From Ornithinimicrobium sp. (GTDB lineage Bacteria > Actinomycetota > Actinomycetes > Actinomycetales > Dermatophilaceae), in contig JASKZT010000355.1 in the NCBI GenBank assembly GCA_030145965.1, positions 1-5,582 on the forward strand: a stretch of DNA of 5,582 nucleotides, given 5' to 3'. How positions within the stretch are numbered: the first letter of the stretch is position 1; each line of letters starts with the position of its first letter. Both the position numbers and the translations under genes were made by a program. Shown one piece after another: positions 1 to 4,933 of the stretch. The notes below the pieces were generated by a model. It was not told the origin of the DNA. It was given only the letters and a program-made list of their open reading frames with translations, and ran no database searches.

Positions 1-1
1 G

Positions 2-148
2 CCCAACACCACCAACCCCGACGACTGGGCACGGATCTCGGGCAAGAAGGGCGAGCGCATCGTCTACATCCGCACGCTCGTGGGCGACTCCTCGGGCACC
101 CACCCCGGGCGCTCGGTCGAGCAGGGCACCCACGGCCCCTACCTGTAG
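2..148 (+). CDS. arc: Arc/Mpa proteasome-associated AAA+ ATPase, C-terminal fragment
   Basis: This is the 3' end of a gene that begins before the window; 48 codons remain, read from base 2 to the TAG at 146-148. The residues [19 protein letters not shown] followed by VYIRTLV are, from memory, the conserved C-terminal strand of the actinobacterial ring ATPase called Mpa (Mycobacterium) or ARC. This hexamer binds Pup through N-terminal coiled coils, unfolds pupylated proteins and feeds them to the 20S proteasome in the cytoplasm. After this block comes a variable linker and the tail His-Gly-Pro-Tyr-Leu. The usual docking tail is Gly-Gln-Tyr-Leu, whose penultimate Tyr inserts into the 20S alpha ring, so Tyr and Leu are kept and Gln is replaced by Pro. 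The ATPase, OB and coiled-coil regions lie outside the window and cannot be judged. Its presence upstream of dop-pup-pafA fits the standard pupylation locus. Confidence 0.93.
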   Translation, partial: PNTTNPDDWARISGKKGERIVYIRTLVGDSSGTHPGRSVEQGTHGPYL

Positions 149-154
149 GGAGCC

Positions 155-526
155 TCAGGCGGCGGCGCCGCCGGACCGTCCGCGGCTGGCCACGAGCGCG
201 GCGACGGCGCGCCAGCCGACGAGCCCGGCGACCAGCGTGCCGGTGGCGACGAGGACGAACGCCCACGCGGTGCCGCCGCCGGAGACCGAGCGCAGCAGCA
301 TGCCGACGACGAGCGTGCAGACGGCGACGACCAGGCCGTCGAGCCACCACGGGCCGCGACCGCGCTGGCGCAGCACCGCGACCCAGCCGACGACGAGCCC
401 GACGAGGAAGGGCCAGGCCGTCCCCAGCACGCCGAGCACGTCGTCACCCAGGTCGTGGCTGGCCCGCCCCGCGGCGGCGAAGAGGAGCACGACCAGCAGG
501 TCCAGGAAGAAGGCGGGCTTGGTCAC
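155..526 (-). CDS. DUF3054 family small integral membrane protein
   Basis: A 123-residue protein of unknown function. It is almost entirely hydrophobic, with four probable membrane helices at about residues 5-20, 32-52, 62-80 and 86-109 and a short charged tail (SRGRSGG). The opening pattern, Asp9 then LLVVLLFAAAGRASH (10-24), and the later WPFLVGLVVGW (38-48) match my recollection of DUF3054, a family of about 115-130 residues common in Actinobacteria. The start is GTG at 526. It is the only usable in-frame start, because the nearby ATG at 534 is out of frame and soon hits a stop, and the next in-frame GTG would remove the first helix. A GGGG run lies only 2 nt upstream, so there is no good ribosome site. 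The gene is divergent from the MFS exporter (33-bp gap) and converges on arc (6-bp gap). The family assignment is by eye. No catalytic residue or substrate can be proposed. Confidence 0.85.
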   Translation of the reverse strand: MTKPAFFLDLLVVLLFAAAGRASHDLGDDVLGVLGTAWPFLVGLVVGWVAVLRQRGRGPWWLDGLVVAVCTLVVGMLLRSVSGGGTAWAFVLVATGTLVAGLVGWRAVAALVASRGRSGGAAA

Positions 527-546
527 GGCCCCATGCTCGCACGACG

Positions 547-560
547 TAGAATCGTGAACA
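547..560 (+). promoter_or_regulatory. Probable leaderless promoter of the MFS-tetR operon
   Basis: TAGAAT at 547-552 matches the actinobacterial -10 pattern TANNNT and differs from TATAAT at one base. It stands out as an AT-rich island in very GC-rich DNA. Seven bases separate it from the A of the ATG at 560, the distance expected if transcription starts at the start codon itself. No Shine-Dalgarno-like sequence precedes this ATG, which also fits a leaderless mRNA. No convincing -35 is seen; at the usual distance (about 523-528) the bases TCACGG match poorly, so activity may depend mainly on the -10. The transcription start is inferred, not observed. Confidence 0.6.
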
Positions 561-569
561 TGCGTTCAC
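554..569. promoter_or_regulatory. Inverted repeat GTGAAC-N4-GTTCAC, candidate TetR operator
   Basis: The 16 bases GTGAACATGCGTTCAC contain two perfect 6-bp arms (554-559 and 564-569) around a 4-base centre. The repeat begins one base after the -10 element ends and spans the predicted transcription and translation start at 560, so a bound protein would block initiation. Short palindromes of this size in the promoter of an efflux gene are the usual targets of TetR-family repressors, and a TetR gene is the second gene of this operon. The site also lies 28-43 bp upstream of the divergent DUF3054 start, so it could affect both directions. I saw no second copy of either arm in the window on visual scanning. 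Binding by the adjacent TetR is inference. Confidence 0.6.
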
Positions 570-2605
570 CCGAGTCGGCGGCGGCCCGTCGTCCCCCCTC
601 CACCGGCCTCGTCATCGCCGTCCTCGCGCTGTGCGGCACCCTCGTCTCCCTCCAGCAGACCCTCGTGCTGCCGCTCCTGCCGGACTTCCCCGAGATCCTG
701 GGCACGACCAGCGACAACGCGTCCTGGCTGGTCACGGTCACGCTGCTCACCGCGGCCGTCGGGACCCCGATCGTGTCGCGCCTGGCCGACATGTTCGGCA
801 AGCGCCTCATGCTCATCGTCTGCATGTGGGCGGTCATCATCGGCTCGGTCGTGGCCGCGCTGAGCACGAGCCTGACCGTCGTCCTCGTCGGGCGCGGTCT
901 GACCGGGCTCGGCGCCTGCCTCGTCCCGGTCGGCATCAGCATCATGCGCGACCACCTCCCGGCCGAGCGGGTCGGCGGGGGCGTCGCGCTCATGTCGGCC
1001 ACGCTGAGCATCGGGGGAGCGGTCGGGATGCCGCTGGCCGGCGTGATCTACGACCGGTGGGACTGGCACACGCTCTTCTACGTCTCCGGAGGCTTCGCGG
1101 CCGTCATGCTCGTCGCGGTGATGCGGGTCGTGCCGGAGTCGACCGTGCGCACCCGCGGGCGCTTCGACTACGTCGGCGCGGGGCTCCTCTCGGTCGCGCT
1201 GACCTGCTTCCTCCTCGCGGTGAGCAAGGCGGGGTCGTGGGGGTTCCTGTCGCCGCTGACCCTCTCGCTCCTCGTCGCCTCCGGCCTGGTGCTCGCCGCC
1301 TGGGTCCCGTGGGAGCTGCGCACCGGCCAGCCGCTGGTCGACATCCGCACCTCGATGCGGCGGACCGTGGTGCTGACCAACACCGCCTCGGTCCTCGTCG
1401 GTTTCGCGATGTTCGCCAACTTCCTCACCTCGGTGCAGCAGGTGCAGATGCCGGTCGAGACGGGCTACGGCTTCGGGCTCTCGGTCGTGGCGACCGGCCT
1501 GTGGATGCTGCCCAGCGGCATCCTCATGGTCGCGATGTCACCGGTCTCGGCCGCCCTCATCCGCCGCTACGGCCCGCGCATCGTGCTCGTCGCCGGCGCG
1601 CTCGTCATGGCGGTCGGCTTCGTGGCCCGCTCGCTGCTGCACGGGTCGGTCCTGGAGGTCATGGTCACCTCCGCCGTGGCCTCGCTGGGCACCGCGCTGG
1701 CCTTCGCCGCGATGCCGACGCTCATCATGCGCGCCGTCCCCATCACCGAGACCGCCTCGGCCAACGGCCTGAACACCCTGCTCCGCTCGATCGGCACCTC
1801 CTCCGCCTCCGCCATGGTCGCGGCGGTCTTCGCGGCGTCGACGATGACCACGGTCGCCGGCGCGCAGGTCCCGACCCTGACCGCCTACCAGACCGTCTTC
1901 TGGGCCGGTGCGGTCGCGGCCCTGGGCGGCGCGCTCATCGCCGCCTTCATCCGCCGCCCGCAGCAGGTGCGCGAGGCCGCCGACCGCACGGGCGCGCCCG
2001 CGCCGACGGGCGAGCGCACCCACGTCAAGGTCGACCACGAGCAGCCCGAGGTCCTCGTCCGCGCCCAGGTGCTCGGCCCGCAGGACCGTCCGCTGCGCCA
2101 GGCCGTCGCGACCGTCCTCCACCCCGACGGCCGCCACGTCGACTGGGGCCGCACCGACCACGAGGGCCGCTTCGCGCTGGCCCTGCCCGAGCCCGGCCGC
2201 TACCTGCTCGTCGTCTCCGCCGACGGCTGGGCCCCCCAGTCCGGCCTCGTCGACCTCGAGGCCGGGGAGGCGGCCCCGGTCACGATGACCCGGCGGCTCC
2301 TCCTCTCCGGGCACGTCACCGACGGCGGGCACCCGCTCGGCGGCGTGCTCATCTCCCTCATCCGGCACTCGGGGGAGTACGTCGGCACGGCGACGGCCGA
2401 CGAGGACGGCGCCTACGAGATCGGCCTGCCGCCGCCGGGGCGCTACGTCCTCACCGTCGTCGACCACGCCACCGGGCGCACCCGGTCGCGTGCGCTCACC
2501 GTGCACGCCACCTCGGCGACCCTCGACATCGACATCCAGACCGGCGTCCCGCGGGAGCCGACGCAGCCGGTGCCCGTCGCGGCCGCGGCGGGGGAGCGGC
2601 GGTGA
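560..2605 (+). CDS. DHA2-type MFS exporter with C-terminal tandem beta-sandwich domains
   Basis: A 681-residue drug:H+ antiporter-like protein of the 14-helix DHA2 (EmrB/QacA) group in the cytoplasmic membrane. About 14 hydrophobic segments can be placed, the first at 16-39, the second at 54-74 and the last at 443-464. Motif A is visible as SRLADMFGKR (73-82) with Asp77. Arg112 in VGRGLTGLG marks motif B. IGGAVGMPLAG (151-161) before WDW is the motif C region. DHA2 proteins usually end soon after the last helix, near 500 residues. This one continues for about 215 residues, with a basic linker (FIRRPQQVR) and two beta-sandwich repeats at about 496-577 and 579-660. ATG 560 is chosen because the hydrophobic segment follows 15 residues later and it sits correctly below the -10. 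The in-frame ATG at 533 and GTG at 554 are alternatives. The stop overlaps the tetR start by 4 nt, so translation is probably coupled. The substrate cannot be predicted; export of a toxic or signalling small molecule is the family expectation. Confidence 0.9.
   Translation: MRSPESAAARRPPSTGLVIAVLALCGTLVSLQQTLVLPLLPDFPEILGTTSDNASWLVTVTLLTAAVGTPIVSRLADMFGKRLMLIVCMWAVIIGSVVAALSTSLTVVLVGRGLTGLGACLVPVGISIMRDHLPAERVGGGVALMSATLSIGGAVGMPLAGVIYDRWDWHTLFYVSGGFAAVMLVAVMRVVPESTVRTRGRFDYVGAGLLSVALTCFLLAVSKAGSWGFLSPLTLSLLVASGLVLAAWVPWELRTGQPLVDIRTSMRRTVVLTNTASVLVGFAMFANFLTSVQQVQMPVETGYGFGLSVVATGLWMLPSGILMVAMSPVSAALIRRYGPRIVLVAGALVMAVGFVARSLLHGSVLEVMVTSAVASLGTALAFAAMPTLIMRAVPITETASANGLNTLLRSIGTSSASAMVAAVFAASTMTTVAGAQVPTLTAYQTVFWAGAVAALGGALIAAFIRRPQQVREAADRTGAPAPTGERTHVKVDHEQPEVLVRAQVLGPQDRPLRQAVATVLHPDGRHVDWGRTDHEGRFALALPEPGRYLLVVSADGWAPQSGLVDLEAGEAAPVTMTRRLLLSGHVTDGGHPLGGVLISLIRHSGEYVGTATADEDGAYEIGLPPPGRYVLTVVDHATGRTRSRALTVHATSATLDIDIQTGVPREPTQPVPVAAAAGERR
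2045..2539 (+). other. Tandem carboxypeptidase-regulatory/CnaB-like repeats in the MFS tail
   Basis: Two consecutive units of about 82 residues form the tail of the exporter (residues 496-577 and 579-660). Each opens with a strand and a turn (VRAQVLGPQDRPL and LSGHVTDGGHPL). Each then has a strand with small hydrophobics (AVATVLHPDG and GVLISLIRHSG), a T-x-x-x-G turn (TDHEGRFAL and TADEDGAYEI) and a closing P-x-PGRY strand (EPGRYLLVV and PPGRYVLTV). This order is typical of carboxypeptidase-regulatory-like or CnaB-like beta sandwiches. They often act as binding or scaffold modules, usually outside the cell. Here the preceding Arg-rich linker and the even helix count place them in the cytoplasm. 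The domain call is by motif recall; the tandem repeat itself is seen directly. Confidence 0.75.
2590..2596 (+). promoter_or_regulatory. Ribosome binding site of the TetR gene
   Basis: The purine run GGGGGAG, inside the last codons of the exporter gene, ends 5 nt before GTG 2602. It supports that GTG, which overlaps the exporter stop in a GTGA arrangement, as the TetR start. The next in-frame candidate, GTG 2662, would cut into the first helix of the HTH domain. Confidence 0.6.
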
Positions 2606-3171
2606 GCACCGAGCCCGACGCCGAGGGCGGCGCCGCCCGCGGGTCCGCCACGCGCGAGGAGGTGCTGCAGGTGGCCCGCCGGCTCTTCGGCGAGCGGGGG
2701 TATGCCGCGGTGACGATCCGGGAGGTCGCGGCCCAGGCCGGCGTCTCGCCGGCGCTCGTGATGAAGATCGCCGGCTCCAAGGAGCAGCTCTACGCCCTCG
2801 CCACGCCCGCGGAGCCCTCGCCCCTGCTGCCCGGCACCCCGATCGACGGCATGGGCGAGCTGCTCGTGCGCCGCATGCTCCAGCGCCGGGACGAGGACGC
2901 CGCCGAGCCGTGGCTGCGGGCGATGTACCTCCTCCAGGACGCGCCGGACCGCGCGGCGGCGCTGGCCGACTTCCGGGAGCGCTTCCTCGGCCGCTTCCCC
3001 CTCCACGGCGACAACGTGCGCCACGCCGAGGAGCTGGCCTGCCTCATGATCGGGCTGGCCGCCGGCGTGCGGACCTTCCGCCTCCTCGAGCGGGGCGGCG
3101 AGGAGGAGGACGCGGTCGTGCGGGAGTACGGCGCGCTGGTCCAGACGGTCCTGTCCCGCCTCGTAGGGTGA
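2602..3171 (+). CDS. TetR/AcrR-family transcriptional repressor
   Basis: A 189-residue one-component regulator. The N-terminal HTH domain (about residues 17-64) reads TREEVLQVARRLFGERGYA, then VTIREVAAQAGVSPALV and GSKEQLYAL, the classic TetR layout with the recognition helix near 48-57. The usual aromatic end of that helix (Tyr-x-x-Phe before x-SK) is replaced by Val-Met-Lys-Ile-Ala-Gly. The rest is a helical ligand-binding and dimer region, with a Pro-rich linker (PAEPSPLLPGTP) after the HTH. Its ligand is unknown, although a substrate of the upstream exporter is the usual case. The gene starts at GTG 2602, overlapping the MFS stop by 4 nt, and ends 4 nt before dop. It very likely controls its own operon through the palindrome at 554-569. 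Control of the downstream pupylation genes is possible but unproven. Confidence 0.92.
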   Translation: MSTEPDAEGGAARGSATREEVLQVARRLFGERGYAAVTIREVAAQAGVSPALVMKIAGSKEQLYALATPAEPSPLLPGTPIDGMGELLVRRMLQRRDEDAAEPWLRAMYLLQDAPDRAAALADFRERFLGRFPLHGDNVRHAEELACLMIGLAAGVRTFRLLERGGEEEDAVVREYGALVQTVLSRLVG

Positions 3172-3175
3172 GCGC
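3164..3175 (+). promoter_or_regulatory. Possible leaderless-type promoter or RBS region before dop
   Basis: TAGGGT at 3164-3169 fits the actinobacterial -10 pattern TANNNT, and six bases separate it from the ATG of dop at 3176, the geometry of a leaderless start like that of the exporter gene. The same bases include AGGG (3165-3168), a weak Shine-Dalgarno match 7 nt before the ATG, so the element could equally be a ribosome site in a longer mRNA. It overlaps the last codons of the TetR gene. The two readings cannot be separated from sequence alone. Confidence 0.35.
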
Positions 3176-4717
3176 ATGAGCGTGCGTCGGGTGCTGGGGA
3201 TCGAGACCGAGCTCGGCATCACGAGCACGCAGGTCGACGCCCGGGGCGACCTGCTCTCCCCGATGCTGCTCTCCGGGCAGGTCGTCCGCGCCTACGCCGC
3301 GGGAGCCGGGCCCCGGGCGGCCATGCCGACCGGCTCGGGGTGGGACTACGCCGACGAGACGCCGCTGCGCGACGCGCGCGGCTACGAGATGGCCCGGGCG
3401 CTGGCGGACGTCTCCCAGCTGACCGACGTCGAGGACCCGACGATCGCGAACTCGGTGCTCTCCAACGGCGCCCGGTTCTACGTCGACCACGCCCACCCGG
3501 AGTACTCCTCGCCCGAGGTCACCTCACCGCGGGAGGCGGTCCGCTACGACCGGGCCGGCGAGCTGGTGGCGCTGTCGGCGGTGCGCACGCTCGCGGCGGG
3601 CGGACGCGAGGTGCGGCTCTACAAGAACAACGTCGACGGCAAGGGCGCCTCCTACGGCACGCACGAGAACTACCTCGTGCCCCGGACCGTGCCGTTCGAC
3701 CGGCTGGCCCGCCAGCTGATCCCCTTCCTGGTCGCGCGCCCCGTCGTCGCGGGCGCGGGCCGGGTGGGTCTCGGCCCGGCGAGCGAGCGGCCCGGCTTCC
3801 AGCTCAGCCAGCGCGCCGACTACCTGGAGGCCGAGGTCGGCCTGGAGACGACGCTGCGCCGCCCCATCGTCAACACCCGCGACGAGCCGCACGCCACCCC
3901 GCACCTGCACCGCCGCCTGCACGTCATCGTCGGCGACGCGACGATGGCCGACGTCACGACGCTCCTGGCCGTCGGCTCCCTCAGCGCCGTGCTGCGGCTG
4001 GTGGAGACCCACCCCGACGAGGTCCCCGACCTCACGCTGGCCGACCCCGTCGCCGCCGCGCGGACGGTCTCCCACGACCCGACCCTGCGGGCGGCCGTGC
4101 CCACCGCCGACGGGCGCAGCGTGACCGGCACGGACGTGCTCGAGGCCTACCTGGAGGCCGTGGAGCGCGCCGCCGGGTCGGGGCACGAGGCGTGGGAGCC
4201 GGACGACGACACGACCGAGGTGCTGACCCGCTGGCGCACCGTCCTGGACGGGCTGCGCCGCGACCCCGCCGAGTGCGCGGGGCAGGTCGAGTGGGTCGCC
4301 AAGCTGTCCCTCCTCGAGCGCTACCGCGACCGCAGCGGGGCCGGCTGGGACGACCCGCGCCTGGCCGCGATGGACATCCAGTGGCACGACCTCGACCCCG
4401 CCCGCGGGCTGGCGCAGCGGCTCCGCGCCGCCGGCCACCTGGAGCGGCTCGTCCCGGAGGAGGCGGTCGCCGCCGCGGTCACCGACCCGCCGGAGGACAC
4501 GCGCGCCTGGTTCCGCGGCGAGTGCGTGCGGCGCTTCGGCGACGACGTGCGGGGCGCCTCCTGGGACTCCGTCGTCATGGTCGACGAGCGCGGACGGCTG
4601 CGCCGCGTGCAGGTCCCCGAGCCGACCTCGGCCACCCGCGAGCGGGTCGGCGACCTGCTCGACCGCCACGCCCGCACCGCCACGCTCCTGACCGAGCTGG
4701 CGAGCGAGGACGTCTGA
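3176..4717 (+). CDS. dop: Dop, Pup deamidase and depupylase
   Basis: A 513-residue cytoplasmic enzyme of the carboxylate-amine ligase/glutamine synthetase-like fold; the Mycobacterium tuberculosis protein is about 500 residues. It deamidates the C-terminal Gln of Pup to Glu so that PafA can use it, and cleaves Pup from lysines of tagged proteins. Visible motifs are Mg/ATP-site glutamates in GIETELGI (Glu10, Glu12), the Dop-specific insertion with [16 protein letters not shown] (56-71) that PafA lacks, and the catalytic Asp104 in [14 protein letters not shown]. Further on come [18 protein letters not shown] (150-167), SQRADY (211-216), NTRDEPH (233-239) and the C-terminal TRAWFRGEC (442-450). 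The Dop loop and the family-typical [11 protein letters not shown] rule out PafA. Compared with my recollection of other Dop proteins, several usually constant positions differ (Leu13 for Tyr/Phe, LHRRLH for RYRRLH, Ala265 for Lys). The gene sits 4 nt after tetR and 12 nt before pup. Confidence 0.96.
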   Translation: MSVRRVLGIETELGITSTQVDARGDLLSPMLLSGQVVRAYAAGAGPRAAMPTGSGWDYADETPLRDARGYEMARALADVSQLTDVEDPTIANSVLSNGARFYVDHAHPEYSSPEVTSPREAVRYDRAGELVALSAVRTLAAGGREVRLYKNNVDGKGASYGTHENYLVPRTVPFDRLARQLIPFLVARPVVAGAGRVGLGPASERPGFQLSQRADYLEAEVGLETTLRRPIVNTRDEPHATPHLHRRLHVIVGDATMADVTTLLAVGSLSAVLRLVETHPDEVPDLTLADPVAAARTVSHDPTLRAAVPTADGRSVTGTDVLEAYLEAVERAAGSGHEAWEPDDDTTEVLTRWRTVLDGLRRDPAECAGQVEWVAKLSLLERYRDRSGAGWDDPRLAAMDIQWHDLDPARGLAQRLRAAGHLERLVPEEAVAAAVTDPPEDTRAWFRGECVRRFGDDVRGASWDSVVMVDERGRLRRVQVPEPTSATRERVGDLLDRHARTATLLTELASEDV

Positions 4718-4722
4718 GAGGA
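4717..4722 (+). promoter_or_regulatory. Ribosome binding site of pup
   Basis: AGAGGA, whose first base is the last base of the dop stop codon, lies 7 nt before the ATG at 4730. It is a good partial match to the anti-Shine-Dalgarno sequence and fixes the pup start. No promoter-like element is apparent in the 12-nt dop-pup gap, so the two genes are probably cotranscribed. Confidence 0.7.
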
Positions 4723-4729
4723 TCTGGTC

Positions 4730-4933
4730 ATGGCAGGTGCGCAGCAGTACTCCTCCCGTCGCCGCGACGACGGGGCCCCCGAGCCCGAGGCGCCGGAGCC
4801 CGCCGCCGCCCCGCAGGGCCGCGACACCGGGCGCGACGAGGCGCTGGACTCCCTCCTCGACGAGATCGACGGCGTCCTGGAGACCAACGCCTCCGACTTC
4901 GTGCACGGCTTCGTGCAGAAGGGCGGCCAGTGA
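4730..4933 (+). CDS. pup: Pup, prokaryotic ubiquitin-like protein
   Basis: A 67-residue protein modifier (64 residues in M. tuberculosis). The first half is rich in Arg, Glu, Pro and Ala and is probably disordered ([12 protein letters not shown] at 18-29). This is the part Arc/Mpa would grip and thread. The second half holds the conserved helix region, [19 protein letters not shown] (39-57), that docks on the Arc coiled coil and on PafA/Dop, then [10 protein letters not shown]. The C-terminus is Gly-Gly-Gln, so the protein is made in the Gln form and needs Dop before PafA can attach it to substrate lysines. The only lysine in the whole protein is Lys64, next to the GGQ tail. The start ATG has a good ribosome site. 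The TGA stop overlaps the GTG of pafA by 4 nt, and the final codons also form the pafA ribosome site. The identification is essentially certain. Confidence 0.98.
   Translation: MAGAQQYSSRRRDDGAPEPEAPEPAAAPQGRDTGRDEALDSLLDEIDGVLETNASDFVHGFVQKGGQ
4917..4923 (+). promoter_or_regulatory. Ribosome binding site of pafA inside the end of pup
   Basis: AGAAGGG ends 6 nt before GTG 4930. It is formed by the codons for Gln63, Lys64 and Gly65 of Pup. It supports GTG 4930, rather than the in-frame ATG at 4960, as the pafA start. Confidence 0.6.

Noticed and set aside
161..172. GC palindrome GGCGGCGCCGCC as a terminator between arc and the DUF3054 gene
   Set aside because: It has no loop and no T-tract, and it lies inside Gly/Ala codons of the DUF3054 C-terminus. 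Such repeats are common by chance in this base composition.
533..559. ATG 533 as the exporter start
   Set aside because: It would place the -10 element and the whole palindrome inside the coding region, has no good ribosome site, and adds only an Arg-rich nine-residue stretch. ATG 560 fits the promoter geometry better, although 533 is not excluded.
631..2601. A very long plus-strand open frame upstream of and continuous with the TetR frame
   Set aside because: Before 2602 it is an Arg/Pro/Gly/His-rich translation of the MFS gene in another frame, typical of high-GC shadow frames. Only the part from GTG 2602 has a real protein signature.
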